NCBI GenBank assembly: GCA_000310025.1
Contig: FN647768.1
Span: 456,096 to 520,095 of the forward strand
Length of the DNA stretch: 64,000 nucleotides
Source of the DNA: Ectocarpus siliculosus
Taxonomy: Eukaryota > Sar > Phaeophyceae > Ectocarpales > Ectocarpaceae
Reading direction: 5' to 3'
In this document: positions 39,912-50,517 of the stretch, in pieces
How the letters are laid out: every line of letters starts with the position of its first letter
Numbering within the stretch: the stretch's first letter is position 1
Notes under the pieces: generated by a model
What the model saw: only the letters and a program-made list of their open reading frames with translations
What the model was told of the DNA's origin: nothing
Database searches by the model: none
Position numbers and translations under genes: made by a program

Positions 39912-40424
39912 TTGACCTCCCTTTTGCACGCGTTTCCGAAAGCGATATCTCTGGCCATACCGTTGGTAGCTCGTTGTCTCGCACGAAGCGTTGCAAACCT
40001 CTCGTGCCTGCGCTTAACCGATAGAAGCTCCACTATTCGGACTCTCAGCGTGGAGTACGTCACACCAGAGTACGTGGAAGACGCCCCTGGTTGCTTCAAT
40101 GATACAGAATCGTACGCCCTAACAGACTCGCCGTACTCTGCGATCTCTTCCCTGCGTCTCGACTCTAACCTCGCACTGAACCGAGCAAGGGACTGGTGCA
40201 ACAAGCAGCCGTCGTTTGGCGCGGAGGGCAGCAAGAAAGCGGAGTTCTGCTCCCAGCACAAGCTCGAGGGAATTGTGGAGGTGGTGTCCAAGAAATGCAT
40301 CCACCCCGGCTACACCAAGGTTTCGTCATTTGGCAGGGAGGGTGGGACACGGCGCGAGTTCTGCTCTGCGCACAAACGGGTTGAGGATGTGTACCTCAAT
40401 AGAAGGCGTCGGGATGGAGCGTAG
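39912..40424 (+). CDS. EsV-1-7-type cysteine-repeat protein, start uncertain
   Basis: The C-terminal part holds two copies of the EsV-1-7 repeat: CNKQPSFGAEGSKKAEFCSQH and, after KKCIHPGY, the related VSSFGREGGTRREFCSAHK. From family knowledge the repeat is C-X4-C, PSFG..G....FC..H, first noted in a phaeovirus of Ectocarpus and present in brown-algal developmental regulators such as IMMEDIATE UPRIGHT. Here one Cys of each repeat's first pair is replaced or missing. There is no ATG in the open frame, so the start, or an upstream exon, is not seen; the N-terminal ~85 residues have no recognised motif. This is the best taxonomic clue in the window. Confidence 0.7.
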   Translation: MTSLLHAFPKAISLAIPLVARCLARSVANLSCLRLTDRSSTIRTLSVEYVTPEYVEDAPGCFNDTESYALTDSPYSAISSLRLDSNLALNRARDWCNKQPSFGAEGSKKAEFCSQHKLEGIVEVVSKKCIHPGYTKVSSFGREGGTRREFCSAHKRVEDVYLNRRRRDGA

Positions 40425-40605
40425 TCAACAGGAACATTTCTTTGCCGTCGAGTCTCTGCTAGGGGAACAGCATCTCCAACCGCCGAGGCGATGCCCCGGA
40501 TCTGTGTAGAGGTACCATGACAAGGCCGCGTTGGATTTGTCCTTGATCTCCGGCGTTCTGCGTGAGCATTTTTTTTGTTGTACATTTTAATTGAAGACCA
40601 GTACA

Positions 40606-41184
40606 ATGTCCAGACTGCATTTTCGAGCCGAGAACTGGTCGAGCCCCCTCGTTCGTGGACGATGCAATTACGTGAAAGAAAACGGCGTTAAGTGCAAGAA
40701 CAGGGTTTGCATAGGCTACCCGTTATGCTGGAAGCACAATTCTATCAAGTACGGAGTTCAGAGGAAACCCTCGACGATCGAGAACGCCGGGAATGGGTTG
40801 TTTGCGACAAGAACCCTGCAAAAAAACGCGTGGGTGTGTCCATATGTCGGAGAGGTCGTGACAGCGCAACGCATACAGAAACGGTACCCGGGGAGGATGA
40901 CTGCATCGTACGCCACCCAGTTACCCGTACCGGGTAACGCCGTGGTCGACTGTGCGCGTGTAAGGGGTATAGCTTCCTTGGCCAACGGTATTTTCAAACC
41001 CGATGGCACAGTCGCGCCTCTGATCAGGCACAACTGCAAGGTGAGCTACAGGCCGGTAGGGGATGGGATACCAGGCTTGTGGCTCAAGACCACCAAAACA
41101 ATTGAAAAGGGGGCAGAAATATTCATGTTCTACGGTGAGGGGGGATACTCGCTCGAAGACAGCCACTCTACCGAGCTGCAATGA
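40606..41184 (+). CDS. Small SET-domain protein, virus-like
   Basis: ATG 40606 chosen (MSRLHFRAENW); the frame is open slightly upstream but only to a TTG. 192 residues, no breaks. The N-terminus has a small Cys/His cluster (RCNYV, KCKNRVC, LCWKH), probably zinc-binding. The SET domain follows with ENAGNGLFATRTL, VGEVVT, LIRHNCKVSY (the NH motif region) and KGAEIFMFYGEGGY (the YG...Y end). SET proteins methylate lysines, usually on histones. The small size resembles the short SET proteins of algal large DNA viruses such as vSET of chloroviruses. Poly-T/TACATTTTAATTG sequence lies just upstream as a possible promoter. Confidence 0.75.
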   Translation: MSRLHFRAENWSSPLVRGRCNYVKENGVKCKNRVCIGYPLCWKHNSIKYGVQRKPSTIENAGNGLFATRTLQKNAWVCPYVGEVVTAQRIQKRYPGRMTASYATQLPVPGNAVVDCARVRGIASLANGIFKPDGTVAPLIRHNCKVSYRPVGDGIPGLWLKTTKTIEKGAEIFMFYGEGGYSLEDSHSTELQ

Positions 41185-41247
41185 GCGCGGGTAGGAAACG
41201 GGGATTTCGTGGCCCTCCAAGCGTAGACTCAATGAACGGAACATGAA

Positions 41248-42788
41248 TCAAACATCCAGCACGCTAACCTTCTTGCCGTCAAGGACAAACCTGTCGCCAG
41301 GGTAGTAAACGACACCGTCGACGGTGATGGTCTTGTTTGTCTCATCGTACGCGATGGGGACGGTGGTGGCGTCGTCGCTCAGGGTGACCTGAACGTCCTG
41401 ACCTACCCCCGTCGCGGTCTCGAAGGGAAGCACAACTCCGCCAATTTCCTTGATGCTAAGAGTATCCCCCAGGTTGATGAAAGACCCCTTAAACTCGGAG
41501 TTTGTCGACAGGGGAACACCGACAACGTCTCCTGTTCCAAACACACCGTCCCAAACTTGGGCCAGGGCAGACAGAGAGTTGCTGGCCAAAGAGAGTAGAT
41601 TGTAGAACCCGCCATCTTCAAAGTCCTGTTTGTCGTAGTTGGCGGCCACGTGGCGTCTGGGACCTCAGTAATCGCGACGGGGATATTAATTGATCTCGTT
41701 TCAATCGTGAGAGGAGGTACAATAACTACAATGTCAAGGACAGTTAATGCCGGTTGTGTTACCGTTCTTGTTTCTCTGTTGATTAGTGTTGTGTATACGG
41801 TAAGTATTGCTTTCGGAAATGTCACAATCAACACCAAAGGGTGACGAGACATCACCCTTGTGTAGCACGGCGTGTGTGCGTGGGCAGAGTATGTGCTATT
41901 CCCGGAAAGATTGGCGAAGACGAAATCGAATTCTACTGGGTTCCCAGCACTGTCTGTTGAATCTAGAGACGCATATGGTAGATCGGGGAAATCACTGTTC
42001 GTTAACAGTCCGGATGGGGGGATTGATGTGCCATGATCGTCATTCTCGAATGTCAGACCAAAATTGGTATTTGTCGTTGCACTAGAAACACTAACGGATA
42101 AACCTACGATTGGGCTGTTCACCGATCCATTCATTGCATTAATTGAACTGGCATTTGTAAGTGAACTGGAGCCGGATCCCACTATACCCCCGTCCCTTGT
42201 ATCGTTGAAATTTGACAATGACACTATATCACCGGTCATATAGATCATTAGGTGGCTCACGGTAAATGATCCACAAAGCCTAAACTCCCCAACAACACCT
42301 CCTGTAAAATGCAACCCTGATTCCGTGGTGGAGATGTTACCGGTCATTGAGTTTATTAGGGTGTCCACAGATTGGGTGGTATTGGTCCGATACACTTCAC
42401 CTATAACACCACCTGCAGTGGTAGAGGCGATTAGGTCTCCGATCATGGCATTGATTATTTTTGACATGGGTCCACTAGTAGGTGAATATCCTTTGACTCC
42501 ACCGACGATTTCTCCGCGTATGGGATTTGGGAAGGTAGCCAGATTCTGAATCAATGTCTCAACTAATGATGGGCTATTGTTGATCGATAGCGATCCAAAT
42601 ACACCTCCTGCATGTTTTACTTCAGCGACTTCCATTCGGAAATCGCCCATGGCTGAGGGAGATGTTGCTGCAAGGTTCCAGGTTACGAGCACGAACGGTT
42701 TTGATGGTGTTTGTCGTGTCTCAGGCGAATCCAAGTCAAGCCAGTGTTCTGGCGCGTTAACTGACGGCGGGAGCGAGGAGGCTGCCAT
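41248..42788 (-). pseudogene. Gly-Gly-repeat (GLUG-like) surface-type protein, frameshifted
   Basis: Minus strand, ATG 42788. After a short leader the protein carries at least five repeats built on GGVFGS, GGVKGY, GGVIGEV, GGVVGEF and GGIVGS, each followed by ~25-30 residues rich in Ser/Thr/Asn with an (I/M)xxMxG phrase before the next. This looks like the beta-strand repeat of GLUG-type adhesin and virion-surface proteins. A frameshift near 41648 separates the C-terminal part (DVVGVPLSTNSEFKGSFIN, ending YYPGDRFVLDGKKVSVLDV) that stops at 41248. Base composition is visibly more AT-rich than neighbours, suggesting transfer. Confidence 0.55.
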
Positions 42789-45700
42789 GGACTGGTTCGT
42801 CGACTGGATATCGGAGCACTACGAGCCTGGCAATTGCGGAACAACGACAGAAACCCGTGAATTGAAGGTGTGTACGCCAAGTTGACACGAATTGAGATCC
42901 GGCGCTGCATCCTTGTTTCGATTCATTGAACACTCTGTTCCGACTCCGACAACCCGACAACCCTACTCTGGCTTGGTATTCATGTGCGCCCCATGTTTTA
43001 GGCTGGGAAGCGACTTGGCAGACGACACCTGCGCATGCTTCTGACAGCGGTAGGTCGGGGTTGCCTGGAGGGTACGAATAACCCGAGGGAAAAGGTGAGA
43101 CGCAAATCTTCGTGGTGATGTCTCCCGTGTTTCGCCGTCCGCTTGGGCTGCGAATCTGCGACACATTCCTAATGCTTTGAGGAGCATCACGAAGGCGACT
43201 TTCCGCTGTGATGACGATCGATAACTTCCACACCGACCTCCGTGAATGCGCCACTGCGGTGGCCCGAACTGTGTCAAGCATGTTGACAGCACGGCATTTC
43301 AAGTTCCGTAGCTCGTGTGTGCGTCTCACGTGCGACTTTGCTTTTACCTTGATCCAGGTTGATGCGCTGGTGCAGGTTATTCTTCCCGAGGCCAACATCC
43401 ATCCGACTACCATCTCGAGTGCAGGAGAGCATCCCCGTATGCGACCTACTGTCTTGGCACCGGCCCACGACGCCGGCCTCGACCAAGCCGCGCAGCTCGC
43501 CACAGTGATGGCAGCTTTGGAAGCTCAGCAGGCAGAAATCGAAAAGCAGCGGGCAGAAATCGAGACAGGGAAGCTCGAGAACAAGATGCTCCGGGAAACG
43601 GTAGGAGTGACCACATGTTGCGTCGCGAGACGTACCAGTTGATCGAACTCTGCTTGCTTGGTGCGGTGAGCTTCTCCGGCTCCTACCATCCATCGTGTGA
43701 TCCGACGAGCCCGTCGACTTAACAAGCACAGCTTACCTAGTTGCATCTTCGGTTTCGCGGATCACCTATATGATCACCTATGTGTTGTACACGTGTTCTT
43801 ATGCCCCAGGTGGAGAAGCACCTCCCAAAGTCTCAGGCCGGCCCGGGCGGCGCGAGGGATGCCGGTGAGTGTGGTTGCTGCTGCTGTTCCACCATCCATC
43901 ACCAGAAATCAAGCATAAGCATAACGAGTAGAGTATAGACTGAGAGCCTCGTTCTATCTTTACCCTTCTTTACAACATTGCCTTGCCAGATATAGCAATC
44001 CAAGTCGATGTTCCTCCATCAGCGTGGGCTACAATTCGCCAGTGATGTGTTATCGTCATCTAGTTCAGCTTGTTCCGCGTTATTCGCTCCCCGTTCTGAT
44101 CTCAGCGCTGGACATATTTTCCTGGTTATTCAGCTCCGTCCCCGATGCTCCCGCCGTCATTTCTCTTATTGCTCATCCCCACCCAATCCAATAAGAGCCA
44201 AGCTCGGTGCAACCGTCACCAGACTGCTCATGTTGACCTTTTCCCGATTTTCGACGACCACTGTAGGAGGAGGGATTATTTTTGCTCAGGAGCAACAGAC
44301 GGAGACCCAAGAGGAATTCAATGAGAGGATGGAGAACCCGGGTGCGCCTTGATCCAGACTAGCATTGACGGACTGTCCTGGTCTTACTTCTCATCTGCAA
44401 GGATCTTTGTTTATCTAGCGCTCGACCTCATGTCTTCTCGGTACTTACGCCGTGTTGAGCAGTCCTACCTCGATTCTTGCGGGCCTCAAGTCCTTGCACT
44501 TGATGACTTTTTGCCGTTACAAAGGATGAGGATTTTGGTTTCATGACTAGCCATTTGTGGCATCGCTACCTCCTTCGTGCCTCTCCTTGTAGCGGCGTGA
44601 GCTTGAACGACTCCGCTGGCGGTGGATGTCCTTCCTCCCCCTTCCCTCTCTTGTTCTCTTTCGGTATTTTAGTTGTTCTCCGCGACCCCTCCATGGCCTT
44701 CTCTTCCGTCGCCGTTCCCCGCCACGAATTTGCAGCACGTGCTCCAGATCAGCAAACTTTCACCCGCGCTGAGGTTATGGGCATCCAGGCTCACGTAGAA
44801 GAAATAGGCAGCGAGACGGGCCATCTGGACGCAAGAGTTACTGCTCTTGAAGAGACCAGAGGCGAGTTGAGGAGCTTAGCCTCGCATTTGCGCTTTTGGA
44901 ATGTAATGCAGTTGACACGTGGAGTACCTGACTCTCCGATTGAATGCCTGTTGTTTTACAGGGAAGAAAACGAAGAAGGCCTCCGATTCGGCTGGTACGG
45001 CAAACGCTGACTCAGTTCAGCGGCCGCCGAAGCTGGACGAATCGAATAGCTGCGCAGGAAAAAAGGGCACGGTCTGCGTGTGCTGCCCGTCGTAGTTGGT
45101 GCAGCAAAGGCCGGGCCAGACGTACCTTTAGATGGTTTATTAGGTGCTGTTCACCTTTCTGATGTTTTGTGGCCGCCCATCTAGTTCCCTTGTGATTTCG
45201 TGTTTATGGGGGGATGCGGCCGTGGGAAAAAGAGGGGCACATCACGGCGGTTTGAGAACGCGTGGGCGGCAAGTTTTTTCGTTTCCTTTCCATCGGCCGC
45301 CAAATTTGTTTTTGAAGCATCTGAGCATACTTTTGGGGGCAAGAATGATCGTTTTTCCATGCACCAAAGGCGAATGTGTATAATTCGATCATTCTCGCTG
45401 GACAATGGTCCAACGTGGGGCACAAAGGCGTGCCAAAATCAACGGTTTACAATCACACAGCGCACAAGAACTTGGGGTGGGCAATAATGGGGGGGGTGGG
45501 GTGGAGCGATTTTTCTGGGGTGATGGCACATCGGACGGGAGGTTATGGGGAGATTTCAGCTTTATGGCGACAATTTTGAAGGACTCTCCATGCGATCACG
45601 TGGGGGGGGGACACGAAGACGATCAGGCCCTTGCTGCACTCCTTTTCCCCCCCCCCCTGGGATTTGGGGAGTTTTTCTCGCTGCTCACAGGGGGCCGGGG

Positions 45701-46147
45701 GGGCGTCTCCCACTGTCTTTGGGAGTTGCAGTACAATGCCCCACGAACCCATGGTTCTTCTTTCCATTTTGTAGTGAAAAAGTACTTTCTACTGGCTACC
45801 CGAAAAAAAAATCCGCACCTACAGCCAACGAATCCCACGCCTGCCCCATCGACATGCATTCAATCCCCACTCCTCTTCCGCTTACGGCTGCTCGCGACCG
45901 ACGCAGCCCGCAGGAGCTCTAGATCCATTTCCATCATCGGCGGCAAGGACTTGATGAGCTTCCTCTCGTCGTGGCCATGCCCGATAAACTTGTCCACGGC
46001 TTTGCAGTGCCCCTCCAACCAATTCGCCGAATACATCTCATTGCAGAGGAGTTTTTCTGGTACCGTGTCTACGAGTATACCCTTCATTTCTCCCCCCCTC
46101 TCCTGACCTTATTCAACTTGTACCCCCAAACGCTCTTCACGTAGCAG
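42789..46147. other. Mostly non-coding; two weak coiled-coil frames and poly-G tracts
   Basis: Two frames contain heptad-like coiled coil: about 43460-43640 (AQLATVMAALEAQQAEIEKQ) and about 44740-44900 (HVEEIGSETGHLDARVTAL). Neither has a recognised domain, and both could be decayed exons. From 45480 to 45700 there are many homopolymer runs of G and C, up to about ten bases, where frames cannot be trusted. Confidence 0.35.
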
Positions 46148-47056
46148 CTAAACTCTTGCAGTGAATCCGCGGCCCTCGACATCCGCACAAGCTTGGCAGT
46201 CCGTATCGAAGTGATGGTCTTGTCGCGCATCTGTTTTTGTCTCGTCTGGCATGTTCTTCAGGTCCAGTCTCTCCCCCGCAATCCCCATATTTTTGAAGCC
46301 CATCTTGTTCAGCGTCTCGAATATGTCTGTTTCTCCCCCAGGGTGGGGTGGCACCCTCCGTTCCATCTCCTGAGAGCAAGAAGCCCTGCGCTTCACAGAG
46401 ACGAACTGGCGAATGTCCAGCGCCTGCGGCTCCGCCCCCACGCTCGCTCCCGCTCAACCCCTTGCTCCCGCTCGACCTCTTGCTCCCGCTCCACCCCCCG
46501 CTCCCGCTCCAGCCCCTGCTTCCGATCCACCTCCCGCTCCCGCTCCAGCCCCCGCTCCAGCTCCAGCCCCCGCTCCTGCTCCAGCCCCCGCTCCCGCTTC
46601 ACCCCCCGCTCCCGATCCACCCCCCGCTCCCGCTTGCACGATAGGCTCGGTGGGCTTGGACGGTGTAGGTTTAGCGTCCCGCTTGCGTCCAATTACGCGG
46701 CCATACACGGTGTTCCCCCTGAGCGAAAACTCTTGAATGACCGGGCAGGGTTTCCACCTGTACATGCTGCGTTCGTTGTGCTTCCCGCTTTGGCGTGTTT
46801 GCAGCTTCAGGCCCATATATTTCAGCAGCCAAGGCTTGAGCATCCCTGCCACGGTGGTGTTCCTGTTCTTCTTGGTAGAACCAGCAACGAGCTGTTGCAC
46901 CGCGGCAATGCCAACCTTGGCTTCATCAGATTCGCCTGCCTCCTTAAGGCACACTTCGGTGGTGTCGTCCTCGAACCCTTCGTATCCGACATCCTTGACT
47001 AGCTTCGAGAGAGCCGTCCTGACATGGAAGGCAATACCGCTTTCAGACGCATCCAT
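46148..47056 (-). CDS. Unknown two-domain protein joined by a Gly-Ala repeat, one in-frame TGA
   Basis: Minus strand, ATG 47056. The N-terminal ~135 residues (SGIAFHVRTALSKLVKDVGY, MLKPWLLKYMGLKLQTR, NTVYGRVIGRKRDAKP) look like one folded domain. About 60 residues of GAGAGA-type repeat follow. A TGA (46456-46454) interrupts the end of the repeat (GGT TGA GCG), probably from GGA. In the same frame the C-terminal part continues (QALDIRQFVSVKRR, ETDIFETLNKMGFKNMGIAG, ending with a Cys pair CQAC) to 46148. I recognise neither domain. The two parts staying in one frame across a variable repeat argues that it is or recently was one gene. Confidence 0.5.
46437..46632 (-). repeat. Gly-Ala coding microsatellite
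   Basis: CCCGCTCC-type 6- to 12-bp units repeated about 20 times on the plus strand, encoding alternating Gly and Ala on the minus strand. Interruptions such as TTC and CGATC keep it from being pure. Confidence 0.85.
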
Positions 47057-47061
47057 CGGCA

Positions 47062-50000
47062 ACCTCGAGAGTTTGTCGAAGTTTGTTGATGCCGGCTACA
47101 TCAAGGAGAGCAGCCACAAAGATTCCATCAAGAAGCACGTGATGGCCAACAAGCCCATCGATGACAAGTTCTGGTCGCATGTGGAGCGCATGGCCAACTT
47201 GCTATCCAGCGGCATGTTTACGGCGGAAGACTACCGAGTACCGAGAGCAGCTAGATGCAAAAGTTGAAGACCTTTTGCGAGATGGAGCACCACGGTCGGC
47301 AGCGGCGGGCGGAGAAGCAGGGGTTGGTGGGTCGCAGGTGGTGGAGACTCCTAGGCCCGCACAGAAAAAGGGCAAGCGCACGGCCAAGGAAGCGAGCGCG
47401 GCGGCGAACACGATGCACGGGAACATCGTCAACTGCTGGGCCGCAGCAACGCACAAGCCGGTGAGTTGGTCGAAGGTTCCGTTTGCATCCTTGGGCCATG
47501 TTCGTGAATGAAATGTGTTTGTCCGGTGCATCACCTGTTTCGTCTCCCTCGCCCGCATCGTTGGCCGGCAGAGAAAATAAAGCACGAAAATATTCTGCGG
47601 AGGATTCTTTTGGTTCACCATCGAGTTTGCGGACGGTATTTCGAATCCTGGCAGTGCCCTTTTTTTTTACTCTCGTGTTTTATGTCAACTTTGTTTTTCT
47701 GCAACACTTGCAGCTGGTGTCGAAGTGTGCCAATCTGGCCGGCAGAGAAACCAAAACAAGAGATGTTTTGCGGGGGATTATTTTGGTTCACCATCGAGTT
47801 CGAGGGCGCGGTTTTGAATCCTGGCACTGCCCGTTGTTTCGCTCTCGTGATTTTTTCAACTTTTCTTTTCAGCGACACTTGCTGTTGTTGCCGAAGTGTG
47901 CCAATCACGTGCCGCTGCCGTTGAAAATGTCTGTTGTAAATTACTTGGAGGGACAGTTGACAAACATTTTTTGCTGCACTCTAAAATACCCGTACCCCGG
48001 GCCTCGCTTTGCTGCTATTTTCTCGCGGATCAAGCGTACCCGCAATGGCATCGTGGAGGAAGTCACCCGCGTCCACTATCCCATCGCACCACCTCCTCCC
48101 AAGTTGAAGTGCCTGTACTGCCCGAAGACCTTTGCCCCCGAACAAGGTCGATCGCTACACTGTGGTGCCTTGCACCCAGCTCCTCTTCGGCATCTTGGAC
48201 GAGGGCTCAGGCGAGCCCTCGCGACGGGTGGGACCATGACGACTCCACTATGGCACGGGTATTCGGGCAGGTGTTTTAATGTCGTATTTCACCATTCAGA
48301 GGGAGGCGGGCACACCACTGCGGCGGGCCAGAAAATGTACCACGTGCGAGGGAGCTGTTCGTTTGAGCTGCAGCCAAGGACCCAAGGCGATGGTACATCA
48401 GACTTGCCAGATGACGGCCTTTTGTCGGACGAAGAACGCACCAAGGGGAAGAAAACACGAGGGGCTGAGAAGAGGACGCAGTACAGCAACAGGAAGAATG
48501 CTGCGCTGGTCGCGGAGCGGCGAGAGCTGTAGGCCGATCACGCCGAAAAGACCTGGCATGTTCACGGCGTGTCGTGTCAGCAGTTCCTGGCAAGGAAGAC
48601 CGGCACTCCCCAACCCAACATCTGCAAGTGGAACGGTGACGCAGAGAAGCTGATCGCAGCCGCGGCCAATGACTTGAAGAAAGACCTTTTCAAGACTGGC
48701 AGGGAGAGGAGGTGGTTCGGAGACGCAGAGAAGAAGCTGCACTCGCTGCTGCTGCAACGGCGCAAGAGGAAGCTCAGAGTGTCGACAGCCTGGATTCGAG
48801 TCAACGCGAGAAAGGTCGTGGTGGAAACGTATCCGGACGACCCGCGTGCAAAGAATTTTTCAGCGTCGGACCGGTGGTGCAGGAAGTTCGTGAAGCGCCT
48901 CCATCTCTCGAAACGAAGGCGCACAAACATGAAGAACAAGTCGGTAGAAGACCGTCTTCCGCAGATGAAGAGTTCCACAGGAGGCTGCGCCAGCTGCTGC
49001 AGGAAACACCCGTTCGCCGGGCCGCTGCTGGGGGCGCCGCCGAGAACAACGGCGCTGCGATCGTTCCTGTGGAACCGCCCCTCTACGGGCGCTTCAGCCT
49101 GAATGCGCGTTTCAACGTCGACCAGGTTGGGCTCGCATTCGTCAACGGCCTCGACTCGACATGGGACGAGACGGGAGCTTTGCGAGTGCAAATTGGGCAG
49201 CCGTTCCCTGGTCTTGAGAAGCGACAGTGCACCGTCAACTGTTGCATGGGAGCTGGCGACAAGTTGATGCGGACCGCGGTCATTTTCCGCGGCAAAGGCA
49301 AAGTCTCGGCGGTGGAGAAGGCGGCATACGACCCCGGCGTGGACGTGCTCTTCCAGGAGAACGCGTGGATGGACGGCCCAACGTGCATGAAATGGGCAAA
49401 AAACAGCTTCCTACGCACAATCAAGGGGGAGTAAGGTGTCGTTCCAGAGAAGAAGTCCATCCTTTTCGCGGACAACCTGCACGCACAGACAACAGACGAG
49501 TTCAAGAAATTTCTTCACGGCGAGTGCAACACGCTGCTGCGGCTACTTCCCCCCAAGTTGACCGAACTCCAACCGGTCGATGCCGGCTATGGACGCCTCC
49601 TCAAAGTCGAAGTCGGTAACGAGCTGGATGAATTTCTTGGGCACGAGGAAAACCTTTGCCTGTGGGAGACCAACAAGCTTTCAGCTGGTGCACGGCGAAT
49701 CCTTTTCACGCGATTCACTGCAAGGGCGGTCGCGCGAATCGACGCTCGGCCTGGGTACCGCCATCGCGTGTTCGAGAAGACCGGACTGGCTATGACGGCA
49801 GACGGTTCGTTGGACGACCGCATCACTCCGGAGGGTGTAGTGGGGGCGTATAACTTCATGGACGGGGCACGAGCAGTGACGAGGAGATGCCCGACCAGGA
49901 TGATGAGGTCGGCGACGACGATGGGGGGGCGGGCGGTGGCGAATCGAGCTGCGACAGCGACGCAAGCGCAGATGATGATGGTAAGTTTTCGAGTCTAGGT

Positions 50001-50517
50001 CCGGTTTGTACTTAGCCTTTTCCCCTCGTTTTGCGTTGCACTGGTGGGAGGCTGTGAATTTGTTCAAACGCGCGTGTCTCACGCCGGCTTTTTCTCGACA
50101 ATTTTGTTCACATCGCTTCATTTGCTAGATGATGACCACGGCGATGTTCAAGACCCCCTATCACAGCTAGATAGCGACGATGACGTCGACTCCGACGATG
50201 ACATCATCGCGATGGAGCTTCCGGTCGGATTCCGTCTTCAAGAGTCTCCTCCAGAAAAGCTGGATCGCGCATTGATTAGGCTTTGCGTGTTCTTGAGGCG
50301 TGGTATGGGGTGGTTCTTGGGGCAGATCAGCCGGGCAGCGCCCCCGCAAACTAGTCACACGTACGAGTACCGCGTGGGTTTGGCGTACGATCAAAGCACC
50401 ATCAGTGTGAAGATGCCTCTAGATGCTTACGATGTAGACGAAGCGAACGCAGCCGTAGGAGCGTGGGCGTTGATCGAGGCGATCGACGATTCGAATGAGC
50501 CGGCGGGGGGGGTGTGA
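47062..50517 (+). pseudogene. pogo/Tc5-like DDE transposase gene with introns, decayed
   Basis: The N-terminal helical part (47073-47460) has a frame change near 47235 and probably ends at donor GTGAGT (47461). After an intron comes a C2H2-like finger (CLYCPKTF...HCGALHP, about 48112-48180). A CENP-B/Tc5-type DNA-binding region spans 48500-48970, with FSASDRWCRKFVKRLHLSKRR. The DDE domain follows with NVDQVGLAF (49118), ILFADNLHAQ (about 49470) and LTELQPVDAGYG (about 49565), so all three acids are visible. An acidic stretch is interrupted by a 148-bp intron (49981-50128) and leads to a C-terminal module (GMGWFLGQIS, YRVGLAYD, GAWALIEA). Lesions: TAG 48530-48532, shift near 48970, TAA 49432-49434, shift near 49865. 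Confidence 0.75.
47560..47905. repeat. Two tandem units of about 173 bp inside the transposase intron
   Basis: TGGCCGGCAGAGAAA at about 47562 and 47736 opens two similar units, each containing TTTTGGTTCACCATCGAGTT and GAATCCTGGCA.TGCCC. Roughly 75-80 percent alike by eye. Confidence 0.7.

Noticed and set aside
39677-40300. Minus-strand 207-residue frame
   Set aside because: Antisense of the EsV-1-7 repeat gene.
44008-45010. Possible small coiled-coil genes
   Set aside because: Frames are short, no homology recognised, and no splice structure could be supported.
46193-47002. Plus-strand Pro/Arg/Ser-rich frame
   Set aside because: Antisense of the Gly-Ala repeat gene; composition comes from the microsatellite.
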